From Flavilitoribacter nigricans DSM 23189 = NBRC 102662 (lineage in GTDB: Bacteria > Bacteroidota > Bacteroidia > Chitinophagales > Saprospiraceae): a stretch of 64,000 nucleotides of DNA. Shown here piece by piece: positions 1 to 7,845 of the stretch. The notes under the pieces were generated by a model. It ran no database searches and had not been told where the DNA came from. It saw only the letters and a list, made by a program, of their open reading frames with translations. How positions within the stretch are numbered: position 1 is the first letter of the stretch; each line of letters begins with the position of its first letter. Where the stretch lies: NCBI RefSeq assembly GCF_002646595.1, contig NZ_PDUD01000050.1, positions 27,175-91,174 of the forward strand, read 5' to 3'. A program made the translations under genes and the position numbers.

Positions 1-2
1 CC

Positions 3-107
3 TGCGCCGACGGCGTAGATATCATGAGCGACCATTTCGCTTCGGAAGACTACCGCAAACACCTTGCCGGTGTATTCCTCAAGCGAGCGTTGGAGAACCT
101 GAAATAA
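3..107 (+). CDS. C-terminal fragment of CoxM-like FAD-binding subunit (partial)
   Basis: Only the last 34 codons lie in the window; the frame is open at the left edge and ends with TAA at 105-107. The peptide contains SDHFASEDYRKHLAGVF, which resembles the end of the C-terminal domain of CO dehydrogenase/xanthine dehydrogenase FAD-binding medium subunits (family pattern around D-x-H-A-S-x-x-Y-R-x-H-L-A). Such subunits pass electrons from the Mo site and Fe-S clusters to FAD. The identification rests on this short tail plus the coxD-coxE pair directly downstream, which in known cox clusters follows the structural genes. Whether the true substrate is CO, a purine or another heterocycle or aldehyde cannot be told here. 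Confidence 0.6.
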   Translation, partial: CADGVDIMSDHFASEDYRKHLAGVFLKRALENLK

Positions 108-124
108 GATTTTTTCAACGGTAA

Positions 125-178
125 ACGGTTGATGGCAGATAATGGGTCGTAATTTACCCGTTGACCGCCATCAACCGT
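125..178. repeat. Nested inverted repeat between coxM-like gene and coxD
   Basis: A perfect 12-base inverted repeat, ACGGTTGATGGC at 125-136 and its complement at 167-178, encloses a smaller GGGT/ACCC pair (144-147 and 156-159). Variants of the same words (GTTGAC, GTCAAC) recur up to base 206. It could form an mRNA hairpin between the two genes and so stabilise the upstream message or lower coxD expression. There is no T-tract, so it is not a standard terminator. It argues against a coxD start at TTG 161, which would lie beside the right arm. Confidence 0.6.
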
Positions 179-211
179 AAATTTTTCACCGTACATCGTC
201 AACTGTCATTA

Positions 212-1114
212 ATGCAACATCCGGAACTCGAGCGACTCCAGCAATTACTACAGGATCAGGCTTACATTACGGACCAATCTATTGTACTTTCGGTCTTTCT
301 GGCCCGGCAACTGAATAAACCACTCCTGGTGGAAGGTCCCGCCGGGGTTGGTAAAACGGAGATCGCCAAGGTGATGGCCCGGGCCATGGATACCGAACTG
401 ATCCGGCTACAGTGCTACGAAGGGCTGGATGCTACCCACGCGCTGTACGAATGGAATTACCAGCATCAGCTGCTTTATCTGAAAATGCTGGAAAAGCAGG
501 ATACTTCTCCCGAAGAGATGGAACGCTCCCTCTTCGATGATCGTTTTCTGCTGAAGCGGCCGCTTTTGCAGGCCATCACGCACCACAAGGCACCCTTGCT
601 GCTCATCGATGAAGTGGACCGGGCGGACGAAGAATTTGAAAGTTTCCTACTGGAGGTCCTGTCCGACTGGCAGATCTCCATACCCGAGATCGGTACTATC
701 AAAGCGACCCATATCCCGCAGGTGATCCTCACCAGTAACCGGGTACGCGAACTTTCCGAAGCCCTGCGCCGGCGTTGTCTGTACCTCTGGATCGACTACC
801 CGGATTACGACAAGGAACTGGCCATCGTCCGGCAAAAGGTACCGGATATCGATGCCCGCCTGAGCGAGCAGATCTGCGGATTTATGCAGGAAGTGAGAAA
901 ACAACGCCTGGAAAAAGTACCGGGCGTAGCCGAAACCCTGGACTGGGCCATGGCGCTCGCCAATCTGCACATCGATCACCTGGATAAGGAACTGGTGAGT
1001 GCTACCCTGGGTATCATTCTGAAAGACTGGCAGGATATCCGCCAGACTCAAATGTCTCTATCCGAATTATTCGAACGCGTAGGCGCTATTTCCAAACTGG
1101 ATGTCAATGGATAG
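212..1114 (+). CDS. coxD: MoxR-type AAA+ ATPase, CoxD-like maturation factor
   Basis: This 300-residue MoxR-family AAA+ ATPase has a Walker A motif GPAGVGKT at about residues 42-49, a Walker B LLLIDEVDRAD and a sensor/arginine-finger region ILTSNRVRELSEALRRRC. In carboxydotrophs CoxD is a chaperone-like ATPase that helps build the Cu-S-Mo centre of CO dehydrogenase; in other bacteria related MoxR/VWA pairs mature other molybdenum hydroxylases. The frame is open from TTG 161, but ATG 212 gives the usual family start. The gene overlaps coxE by 14 bases, so the two are probably co-translated. Cytoplasmic. The family call is firm; the exact client is inferred from context. Confidence 0.85.
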   Translation: MQHPELERLQQLLQDQAYITDQSIVLSVFLARQLNKPLLVEGPAGVGKTEIAKVMARAMDTELIRLQCYEGLDATHALYEWNYQHQLLYLKMLEKQDTSPEEMERSLFDDRFLLKRPLLQAITHHKAPLLLIDEVDRADEEFESFLLEVLSDWQISIPEIGTIKATHIPQVILTSNRVRELSEALRRRCLYLWIDYPDYDKELAIVRQKVPDIDARLSEQICGFMQEVRKQRLEKVPGVAETLDWAMALANLHIDHLDKELVSATLGIILKDWQDIRQTQMSLSELFERVGAISKLDVNG

Positions 1115-2243
1115 GGAGCTCATCGTCCGGCGCACTTCCCTCAGTGAAAATATTCTGGGTTTCTGCCGGTATTTACGCCACAAGGATTTTCGGATCGGTC
1201 CCGCCGAAGAGGCCGATGCCCTACTGGCCATGGAAACCCTGGGTCCATTCGCCAATCCGGATATTTTCCGGCTCAGCCTGCGGGCCGTTCTGGCCCGTAC
1301 CCGGGCCCAGCAACTGGTATTTGACGAGCTGTATTCGGAATACTGGTGCGAACTGGAAAAAGCCGTCGATTCCAAGATCAAGGACGCTCCCGAAGAAAAA
1401 CCCAAACCGAAACCCGCCGCCGGCAATTTTCAATCCATCAAGGACTGGCTCAATAAAAACAATAAGAAGGACGAAGAATCCGAGGCCGCGGCCTATTCTG
1501 CCCTGGCTACTTCCGGCAAAAAAAGCTTTGAAGGTTTTTCCGATGATGAATTGACGGAGATCATGCGGATCATCCGCCGGGCGGCCAAGCCGCTCACGCT
1601 GCAGTTCAACCGCAGAAAACAGCGTGCCCGACGCCCGGGCGATTTTGACCTGCGCCAAACTCTCCGCCGCAATCTGCGCCGCGGTGGCGACATCCTCGAA
1701 CTCGTCTACAACAAACCGAAGAAACACCGGCCACAGCTCGTATTGCTGTGTGATGTCAGTAAATCCATGGATCTGTACAGTAAATTCCTGGTACAGTTCA
1801 TGTACGGCTTTCAACGGGTGGTATCCCGGGTAGAAACTTTTGTATTCAGCACTTCGCTCCAGCGCATTACCAACCAGCTCAATAAAAATAGTTTTGAACA
1901 CACGCTGGAAGAACTTTCCCTGACGGTACCCGGATGGTCCGGCGGTACGCGGATCGGTGAGTCCCTGCAAACTTTTGTGGAAGATTACGGTCGCCGGTTG
2001 CTCAGTCGCCGTACGCTGGTGCTGATCATGAGTGACGGATGGGATACGGGTGAGCCGGAAGTGATGGAAGCAGCGATGGCCTCGATCCACCGTCAGGCTT
2101 CCAAAGTTATTTGGGTAAACCCACTGGCGGGTAGCCCCGGATACGAACCGACCGTGCGGGGCCTGCAGGCTGCCCTCCCCTATATCGATCTGTTTGTGGC
2201 CGCTTACGATGTGGAAAGTTTGCGCCGAAATCTAATCATTTAG
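1101..2243 (+). CDS. coxE: VWA-domain protein, CoxE-like
   Basis: 380 residues. The N-terminal 210 residues are helical and charged (Lys/Glu-rich stretch near 90-125). The C-terminal half is a von Willebrand A domain with an intact metal-ion-dependent adhesion site: DVSKS at 218-222, the Thr of GGTR at 283 and a later Asp in IMSDGWD. CoxE proteins partner with the CoxD ATPase; the VWA domain is thought to bind the client enzyme or ATPase through a metal. There is no signal peptide, so it is cytoplasmic. It starts inside the end of coxD (ATG 1101, alternative ATG 1107). It ends 15 bases from the convergent hpt gene, so the pair probably closes the cox operon. Confidence 0.85.
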   Translation: MSMDRELIVRRTSLSENILGFCRYLRHKDFRIGPAEEADALLAMETLGPFANPDIFRLSLRAVLARTRAQQLVFDELYSEYWCELEKAVDSKIKDAPEEKPKPKPAAGNFQSIKDWLNKNNKKDEESEAAAYSALATSGKKSFEGFSDDELTEIMRIIRRAAKPLTLQFNRRKQRARRPGDFDLRQTLRRNLRRGGDILELVYNKPKKHRPQLVLLCDVSKSMDLYSKFLVQFMYGFQRVVSRVETFVFSTSLQRITNQLNKNSFEHTLEELSLTVPGWSGGTRIGESLQTFVEDYGRRLLSRRTLVLIMSDGWDTGEPEVMEAAMASIHRQASKVIWVNPLAGSPGYEPTVRGLQAALPYIDLFVAAYDVESLRRNLII

Positions 2244-2258
2244 GATCGCTAAATTCAA

Positions 2259-2795
2259 TTACTCGATCAACTGGTACAAACCGGGCAGGTTCCGGCCCAG
2301 ACCGTTATAATCCATTCCGTAGCCCACCACAAAATCCGGTGGGATCTCAAAACCGACGAAATCGATATTTACCGGAAATTCATGCGCCTCCGGTTTACTG
2401 AGTAAGGTCGCAATGGCAATGGAAGCCGGCCCGAGTTGTTGCAGATCGGGTACGAACTGGTGCATGGTGCGGCCGGAGTCCACGATATCCTCGACGATGA
2501 TCAGGTGCCGATCCCGTACATCGACATTCAGGCCGATGAGGGTTTTCACATCTCCGCTGGAGACGGTATCCTGGTAGGAAGACAATTTGATAAAACTGAT
2601 CTCACACGGAAAATCGCAGGCCCGCAGGAGATCCGCGGCGAACATAAAGGCCCCGTTCAGGACCCCCAGAAAAAGCGGACACTTATCAGCGTGGGACTCC
2701 GCCATTGCGCCGGCCATTTCTCCGATCCGTTGTTGGATCTCAGTGGCGGTCAGATAGGGGCCAAACTCGAGTTCGTGCAGTTTTACCGTTGCCAT
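2259..2795 (-). CDS. hpt: Hypoxanthine phosphoribosyltransferase
   Basis: 178 residues, the usual length. It salvages purines by joining hypoxanthine (and usually guanine) to PRPP to give IMP/GMP. The PRPP-binding loop IIVEDIVDSGRTM spans residues 99-111 with the two acidic residues in place. LFLGVLNGAF near 41-50 is the pyrophosphate loop, and FVVGYGMDY near 155-163 is the hood/base-binding region. Cytosolic. The downstream neighbour coxE is convergent. The next minus-strand gene upstream, an M28 peptidase, is separated from it by a hairpin, so hpt may be read separately. I found no clear TAnnTTTG box upstream. Confidence 0.95.
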   Translation of the reverse strand: MATVKLHELEFGPYLTATEIQQRIGEMAGAMAESHADKCPLFLGVLNGAFMFAADLLRACDFPCEISFIKLSSYQDTVSSGDVKTLIGLNVDVRDRHLIIVEDIVDSGRTMHQFVPDLQQLGPASIAIATLLSKPEAHEFPVNIDFVGFEIPPDFVVGYGMDYNGLGRNLPGLYQLIE

Positions 2796-2810
2796 AATAA
2801 TGATTTTAGC

Positions 2811-2854
2811 CTACGGTCGGGTAAATGTGAATGTCCCCATTTACCCGATCGTAG
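2811..2854. repeat. Inverted repeat between hpt and M28 peptidase genes
   Basis: Two 16-base arms (2811-2826 and 2839-2854) are complementary at 15 of 16 positions around a 12-base loop. They lie just after the stop codon of the minus-strand peptidase gene and before the hpt start. There is no following T-run, so it may be an RNA-stabilising or attenuating hairpin rather than a classic intrinsic terminator. Confidence 0.6.
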
Positions 2855-2864
2855 ACAGACTATG

Positions 2865-4274
2865 CTAATCCAATCCGTATTTATCCAACAGGTAGACCAG
2901 AGCCGTCATCGCTCCGGCTCCCAGTTCCATTTCGCGTTTGTTCACGGTCTCGAATCGATCCGCATCTGTATGGTGATAATCAAAGTACCGTTGAGAATCC
3001 GGGTAGAGCCCGAATAATAATCCTCCCTGACTCTTCAGGCCACTGATATCCGCTCCGGAGCCGCCGGGGCTCAGGGTGAGGCCATAGGGTTCCAGTAGTG
3101 GCAGCCAGCGGGTAGCTTTTTTGAATTTCTTCTTGAATACGTCATCGCGACCCTCCGCGGTGAAGCCCCGGGGCGTAAAACCGCCGCGATCCGATTCAAT
3201 GGCCGCCATGTGGTATTCATTTTTATCGTCGGAAGCCTGCCAGTAGGTACGGCCGCCGACCAGCCCGTTCTCTTCGTTCATGAACAGGACGCAGCGGATG
3301 GTGCGTTTGGGTTGATAGCCCAACTGGCGCAGGGTTTGCAGTACGGCCATGGATTGCACGCAGCCCGTGCCGTCATCGTGGGCGCCTTCCCCCAGATCCC
3401 AGGAATCGAGATGGCCGCCGACCACGATGATCTCATCCGGGAATTCGCTGCCTTTGATCTCACCGATCACATTATAGGAGATCTTGTTGGACAACATACG
3501 GGAATCGGAATACATATACACCCGAACCGATTCGTTCTCCAGCAACTGGCTCAGCAGGTTGGCGTCTTTTGTGGTGATGGCGATGGCCGGTATGGCGGGA
3601 TAATCCGGGTCATACCGCAGAGAGCCGGTATGTGGGACGTCATCCAGGCTGGTGGTCATGGACCGCACCAGTACGCCCACCGCTCCGTAACGGGCCGCGC
3701 GGGAAGCGCCGGAACCGCGTTGATCGACCGCTCCGCCGTAAGCGCGGAAGGTATTGATGTGGGTAGGATCAAGCGGGCGATTAAAAAATACGATCTTACC
3801 GGCCACTCCGGCTTCACCCAGTGCGTCGACTTCATCTAAGGTTTTTACTTCCACTACTTCGGCCGTGATGCCCCCAGCGGGAGTTCCGATGGAATTACCC
3901 AGGGCGACGCCCTTGAGCGGTAGGCTTCCGATCTGGCTGGAATTAACGACCCGCACGATCTCCTGTTTTCCACGCTCCCAGTGGGGAACCTCACAGGGCT
4001 GCAACCAGACCGAATCCAGTTGCAGGGTATCCATGATCTGCCGGGTATAATTGACGGCGGCGGCAGCCTGGGGCGACCCGCTCAGACGGGCCCCGATGCC
4101 TTTACAGAGATCGTATAACCAGTCATAAGCATTACTACTGGTGAGTGCATGGTCAAAGATGGACCGGATGTAAAATGCGTCTTCGTCCTTTTGGTTGCTC
4201 TGGGCATCAGCCAAAAGGGGTAAAATCAGGAATAGGCATAGTGTAAAATGCACCTTTAGCCGAAATTTTGACAT
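2865..4274 (-). CDS. Secreted M28-family zinc aminopeptidase with PA domain
   Basis: 469 residues. A signal peptide (about 1-24, hydrophobic TLCLFLILPLLADA) directs export. A protease-associated domain (about 135-245) is inserted before the catalytic core. The M28 zinc ligands are visible: His288 and Asp290 in GGHLDSWD, Asp300 in GAHDD, Glu334/335 in NEENG, and the C-terminal HHTDAD. Proteins of this family cleave N-terminal residues or dipeptides from peptides; the length and PA insert resemble the Q/S-type carboxypeptidase-like M28 group. Likely periplasmic or secreted and used in peptide feeding. The upstream gap is very AT-rich and no clear -7 box was found. Confidence 0.88.
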   Translation of the reverse strand: MSKFRLKVHFTLCLFLILPLLADAQSNQKDEDAFYIRSIFDHALTSSNAYDWLYDLCKGIGARLSGSPQAAAAVNYTRQIMDTLQLDSVWLQPCEVPHWERGKQEIVRVVNSSQIGSLPLKGVALGNSIGTPAGGITAEVVEVKTLDEVDALGEAGVAGKIVFFNRPLDPTHINTFRAYGGAVDQRGSGASRAARYGAVGVLVRSMTTSLDDVPHTGSLRYDPDYPAIPAIAITTKDANLLSQLLENESVRVYMYSDSRMLSNKISYNVIGEIKGSEFPDEIIVVGGHLDSWDLGEGAHDDGTGCVQSMAVLQTLRQLGYQPKRTIRCVLFMNEENGLVGGRTYWQASDDKNEYHMAAIESDRGGFTPRGFTAEGRDDVFKKKFKKATRWLPLLEPYGLTLSPGGSGADISGLKSQGGLLFGLYPDSQRYFDYHHTDADRFETVNKREMELGAGAMTALVYLLDKYGLD

Positions 4275-4543
4275 TATTGTTCAGTGTTAGAAAAAAATTT
4301 AAAAAAAATCGAAAAAAAAGTTCCCGGAATTAAACAACCGGATATAAAGCAAAACCTCTAAAAGGCATTAAAAAATCATTTTACAAAATTCGTTTTTTCA
4401 GAATCTTATTTCATAATTCTTACAAAAACCGGTTTTTGTACCGAAATGCCGCACTGGTGTTTTTCCCTACCCGGGGCTCCCATTTTAAAAAATCTCGTTT
4501 CAATGGTTTTTTTTAAAAAAAATCGACTATTTTAGTAGACACA
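4275..4543. other. AT-rich gap upstream of the M28 peptidase gene
   Basis: About 270 bases with long A- and T-runs and much lower GC than the neighbouring genes. It has no open frame with coding character. It presumably holds the 5' region of the minus-strand peptidase gene, and leads into a plus-strand promoter, transcript and terminator described separately (4544-4710). A similar AT-rich stretch lies at 30.84-31.04 kb, also just before a strong terminator. Confidence 0.5.
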
Positions 4544-4577
4544 ATTGAACGAGTTATTAATTTTTTTGCTAAATTTG
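4544..4577 (+). promoter_or_regulatory. Bacteroidota-type promoter for a candidate small RNA
   Basis: A perfect -7 box TAAATTTG (4570-4577) fits the Bacteroidota consensus TAnnTTTG. An ATTG at 4544-4547, 22 bases upstream, may be the -33 element. Transcription would start near 4584. No coding start on the plus strand follows before the terminator at 4675-4710. Confidence 0.5.
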
Positions 4578-4583
4578 TAATTG

Positions 4584-4710
4584 TAAAAATTACACAAAGT
4601 ACTGGAAGCAGTACTTACTCAATACGAAAACAGTTCACTGTTAATAAATAATTTGGTTTTATTTGGTTAGGGCTGAGGTAGTGCTATGGTGGCGCTGCCT
4701 CTTTTTTTTT
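4584..4710 (+). ncRNA. Candidate small RNA, about 125 nt, unknown family
   Basis: The interval between the -7 box at 4570-4577 and the terminator at 4675-4710 has no convincing open frame. It contains two short stem-loops, AGTACT/AGTACT (about 4599-4615) and AACAG/CTGTT (about 4629-4642), then an A/T-rich single-stranded stretch and the terminator stem. This is the usual layout of a trans-acting sRNA, or of a leader whose gene has been lost. I do not recognise a known RNA family. Its function is unknown, and its existence is inferred only from promoter plus terminator spacing. Confidence 0.4.
4675..4710 (+). terminator. Intrinsic terminator
   Basis: A ten-pair stem (4675-4684 with 4692-4701, two G-U pairs) with a seven-base loop is followed directly by nine T (4702-4710). 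It reads in the plus direction, where no protein gene precedes it, so it supports a short plus-strand transcript from the promoter at 4544-4577. Confidence 0.75.
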
Positions 4711-4805
4711 GCCCTTAATCGATTGGCCGTTGACTGCCAGATAGTTAGGGATTGGATTGGGCCTGGTGCAGGTTTAGTCGTATACTTTTCCTTGCCGGAC
4801 CGCGA

Positions 4806-5369
4806 TCATTTCCGGATCTCTACGTCGATCAACACCTCCCGCGGGTCCGATCCGATCGTCTTTTGCCGGCTTTCGATCCGGTAACTCCGCCCCGGGCGGT
4901 ACCACAGATCCTGCTCCGTACTGGCAATAGCCGATTTGGAGCGGTTCCTGATCTGGATCTCTTCTACTTCATTATTCCGATAACTCACCCGCAGCAGTCG
5001 CGTATTCAGCGAGGTGTCCAATGCGGTATAGTTTACGATCTGTACACCTCCGTTTTCCCGGAGGCTATCCACCTGATATTTGTCTATCCAGGAGGGCCGG
5101 TTGATATCCGAACGACGGAAGATCTGGAACTCTTTTTGGTAATCCGTGGATTCGATCCGTTGCTCCTCGGATGCTCCGTCCACCGTGACCATCTTTTGCA
5201 AGGTTGGCTGCAGACTGTCCATACGGGCGATCTCGCGGTCAAAATAAGCTTCCAGTTTGAAGAAAGGGGTAGCGCTTACCTCCGGGGCGGAGCTATCGGT
5301 CTCCACACCACATGCGGCGGTAAGCGCTATCAGTAGAAATGAATAAAAATAAGCTTTCGCTTTCAGCAT
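4806..5369 (-). CDS. Hypothetical lipoprotein
   Basis: 187 residues. The N-terminus is a lipoprotein signal (hydrophobic FLLIALTAAC with the lipobox Cys at residue 20), so the mature protein is probably anchored in the inner or outer membrane, facing the periplasm. The rest is charged and probably beta-rich (alternating YRIESRQ-type segments near the end), without a family I recognise. It starts 4 bases after the end of gpmI on the same strand, so it is probably co-transcribed with it. Function unknown. Confidence 0.75.
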   Translation of the reverse strand: MLKAKAYFYSFLLIALTAACGVETDSSAPEVSATPFFKLEAYFDREIARMDSLQPTLQKMVTVDGASEEQRIESTDYQKEFQIFRRSDINRPSWIDKYQVDSLRENGGVQIVNYTALDTSLNTRLLRVSYRNNEVEEIQIRNRSKSAIASTEQDLWYRPGRSYRIESRQKTIGSDPREVLIDVEIRK

Positions 5370-5373
5370 TTAT

Positions 5374-6906
5374 CTATCGGTTAAGCAGTATTTGTCCGTC
5401 CATTTCCGGCGGGATGGGAATACCCATCAGAGTAAGAATGGTAGGAGCGATATCACCCAGTTTACCATTCTTCAGGTCCAGATTACGCTGATCTTTGCTC
5501 AGATAGAATACCGGCACCGGATTTGTGGTATGAGCCGTATTCGGTGATCCGTCTTCGTTGATCATATAATCGGAATTGCCGTGGTCTGCGATCACGATGG
5601 CCACATAATCGTGGGCCAGTGCTACGTCCATCAGTTCCCGCAGACAATCGTCTACCGTTTCCGCGGCAACTTTAGCGGCTTCAAAATCCCCGGTATGCCC
5701 CACCATATCGGTATTGGCGTAGTTCAGGCAAATGAAGTCCGGCTGGTGCTCGCGAATATCGGCAGTAATGGCCGCGGTGATCTGAAGGGCACTCATCTCC
5801 GGTTGCAGGTCATACGTTGCCACTTTCGGTGAAGGGATCAGGATCCTCCTTTCGTGCGGGAATTCATTTTCCCGGCCACCGGAAAAGAAAAAGGTCACGT
5901 GCGGATATTTTTCCGTCTCCGCGATCCGTACCTGGGATCTTTCGGCCTTTGCCAGTACTTCTCCCAGCGTATTCTTCAGATTATCTTTGGTGAATAACAC
6001 CTGCACTCCCCGAAAAGATTCATCGTAACGCGTCATGGTTACATAATCCACGTTGAGTTTGTGCATTCCGTGTTCCGGCTTGTCACTCTGCGTGAGCACT
6101 TCGGAAATTTCCCGCGGGCGATCCGTCCGGAAATTAAAACAGATTAACAAATCTCCGTCCGCTAAGGTTGCGATCGGCGACTCCTGGTCGTCTACACAAA
6201 CAATAGGCTTGATGAATTCATCGGTTTCGCCCGCATCGTATTTCGATTTTACCACCGCAACGGCGTCCTGCGTAGCTTCGCCTTCCCCTTTCACCATCAG
6301 GTCGTAGGCCAGTTTGATCCGCTCCCAGCGATTGTCGCGATCCATCGCGTAGTAGCGGCCGATCACGGACGCCAGTTGCACCGGCTGCCCGGTGATGTGC
6401 CCCTGAAGCTCCTCCAGAAAACCGGCACCGCTTTTGGGATCACAGTCCCGTCCGTCCAGGAAAGCGTGGATAAAGACGTTTTCCAGGCCCTGATTGGTGG
6501 CTACATCACAAAGCGCCTTGAGGTGATTGATGTGGGAGTGTACTCCGCCATCGGAGAGCAGGCCCATGAAATGAACATTGCTGCCTTTTTCCTTAGCTGC
6601 TTGCAGGGCATTAACGAGCGTTTCGTTCTTTTGGAACTCACCGTCACGGATCGCTTTATTGATCCGGGCCAGCTCCTGGTACACGATACGTCCGGCACCG
6701 ATATTCAGGTGACCGACTTCGGAATTACCCATCTGGCCTTCCGGCAAACCTACTTCCTCACCGAAAGTGATCAGCTCGGCGTGGGGATAAGCATTAAACA
6801 GACTGTCAACATAAGGCGTATTACCCTGCGCAATTGCGCTGCGGGCGGGATCGGGGCCCAGGCCCCATCCATCCAGTATAACGAGAATTACTTTTTGTTT
6901 TTCCAT
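5374..6906 (-). CDS. gpmI: 2,3-bisphosphoglycerate-independent phosphoglycerate mutase
   Basis: 510 residues from ATG 6906, exactly the family length. It interconverts 3- and 2-phosphoglycerate in glycolysis and gluconeogenesis and needs two manganese ions. The alkaline-phosphatase-fold metal sites are visible: Asp12 in ILDGWG, the phosphorylated Ser62 in MGNSEVGH, and late ADHGNSD and THTTNPVP segments. The frame stays open for 120 codons upstream to 7266, but that extension lacks family similarity and would run through the promoter. A TATTTTTG -7 box lies five bases before ATG 6906, so the mRNA may be nearly leaderless. The lipoprotein gene follows after 4 bases. Confidence 0.96.
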   Translation of the reverse strand: MEKQKVILVILDGWGLGPDPARSAIAQGNTPYVDSLFNAYPHAELITFGEEVGLPEGQMGNSEVGHLNIGAGRIVYQELARINKAIRDGEFQKNETLVNALQAAKEKGSNVHFMGLLSDGGVHSHINHLKALCDVATNQGLENVFIHAFLDGRDCDPKSGAGFLEELQGHITGQPVQLASVIGRYYAMDRDNRWERIKLAYDLMVKGEGEATQDAVAVVKSKYDAGETDEFIKPIVCVDDQESPIATLADGDLLICFNFRTDRPREISEVLTQSDKPEHGMHKLNVDYVTMTRYDESFRGVQVLFTKDNLKNTLGEVLAKAERSQVRIAETEKYPHVTFFFSGGRENEFPHERRILIPSPKVATYDLQPEMSALQITAAITADIREHQPDFICLNYANTDMVGHTGDFEAAKVAAETVDDCLRELMDVALAHDYVAIVIADHGNSDYMINEDGSPNTAHTTNPVPVFYLSKDQRNLDLKNGKLGDIAPTILTLMGIPIPPEMDGQILLNR

Positions 6907-7281
6907 GCGGGCAAAAATAAGGAAGTTGGCAGGATATACTAAGGCAAACGACTTAAAAGATGTTATTACCGGCCCCGGAGCAGGATCCGGTCCGAAATTT
7001 AATGTTCCCTTTACCTGCAGGCGCTTTTCCGGGCAGGCGGAGGCTGCTTTTCGGACCACTTCGGCGGCCCGGTCGGCCTTCCGAATGCCCGGCCCCGCCA
7101 CCTTCCGGGACACTTCCCGGTCAATCTCACCGCTCAGCATGACCAATATCATTCTTTCCTTGCCGATAGAATTGGAATTTAGTAACCGATAAACGTGGCT
7201 ATCCGGGTACTCGGTAATAGAGTCCGGACGGCCGCTGCTTATCGTTTTTGTCATCCATTTCTTCACTTAAAACACACCGCC
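6907..7281. other. Divergent gap between gpmI and CBS-domain gene
   Basis: 375 bases. It carries the gpmI -7 box (6912-6919, minus strand). The rest is GC-rich and stays open in the gpmI frame to 7266. A single loose TGA-N6-TCA site (7140-7151) resembles the Crp/FNR-like sites found elsewhere in this island, but its flanks match poorly. Short plus-strand frames here show no family features. Confidence 0.4.
6912..6919 (-). promoter_or_regulatory. -7 box of gpmI
   Basis: Read on the minus strand this is TATTTTTG, a perfect TAnnTTTG box, with only five bases between it and the gpmI start codon. Initiation would fall at or next to the ATG. A TTTG at the expected -33 distance is not clear; the nearest is 25 bases upstream. 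Confidence 0.5.
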
Positions 7282-7716
7282 ATGATCAAGTACCTGGAAA
7301 TAAGAGATCTCATGACCTATCCGGTCGTTACCGTTCATCCCAGCGATAAAATGGAAAAGGCCGCGGTAATTTTCGATAATGAGCCCTTCCATCACATCCC
7401 GGTAGTCGATGATGAGCGAAAGGTAGTGGGTATGATCAGCCGGCACGACTACAATAAGATCCTCAATGCTTTTACCGTATTCAATACGGAAAACAGCCGG
7501 CGATCCAACGAAACGATCCTGAAAGCCCTGCTGACCCGGGATGTAATGACCAAGCAACTGGCCACCATTAACGCGAACGATCCGATTGAAAAAGCAGTCG
7601 GCATGTTCCAGGAAAACCGCTTCCACGCTTTACCCGTGGTCAATGACGATAAACAACTGGAAGGCATAATCACTACCTATGACCTGCTGAATTATGCTTT
7701 CAATGAGAGATTGTGA
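7282..7716 (+). CDS. CBS-domain pair protein
   Basis: 144 residues made of two CBS repeats and nothing else. Each repeat has the typical MTYPVVTVHP / VMTKQLATINAN start and the HHIPVVDDERKVVGMIS and FHALPVVNDDKQLEGIIT beta-alpha-beta signature. CBS pairs bind adenine nucleotides and sense energy state; stand-alone ones usually control partner proteins. The start at ATG 7282 is chosen over GTG 7195 because the first CBS repeat begins four residues later. It sits at the edge of a stress cluster and has a relative at 13.9 kb. Cytosolic; the partner is unknown. Confidence 0.88.
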   Translation: MIKYLEIRDLMTYPVVTVHPSDKMEKAAVIFDNEPFHHIPVVDDERKVVGMISRHDYNKILNAFTVFNTENSRRSNETILKALLTRDVMTKQLATINANDPIEKAVGMFQENRFHALPVVNDDKQLEGIITTYDLLNYAFNERL

Positions 7717-7724
7717 GTGGGGAG

Positions 7725-7809
7725 ATTTGGACTTTGAGGCGTTTGGATATTGAAAGAAATGCGTGAGCACTTCCCCTATCCTACCATCCAAACGTCCCAG
7801 GATCCAAAC
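7725..7809. repeat. Imperfect inverted repeat built of TTTGGA words
   Basis: Two 24-base arms (7725-7748 and 7786-7809) are complementary at 18 of 24 positions. Each arm holds the word TTTGGA (or its complement) twice. It fills the gap between the CBS gene and the first universal stress protein gene. No T-tract follows. It is one of several word-iterated intergenic inverted repeats in the window. Confidence 0.6.
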
Positions 7810-7845
7810 CTGCTATCCTCCTAACCTACTGCAAAACCATCCGCC

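Noticed and set aside
161..211. TTG 161 as start of coxD
   Set aside because: The added 17 residues match no MoxR protein and lie beside the inverted repeat; ATG 212 gives the usual N-terminus.
6907..7266. 120-codon open extension of the gpmI frame upstream of its start
   Set aside because: It lacks family similarity, would remove the perfect -7 box next to ATG 6906, and gpmI is exactly 510 residues from that ATG as in other bacteria.
7725..7809. CRISPR-like array or tRNA in repeated gaps
   Set aside because: The repeats are inverted and irregular, without equal spacers, and no cloverleaf or TTCGA-type arm is visible in any gap.
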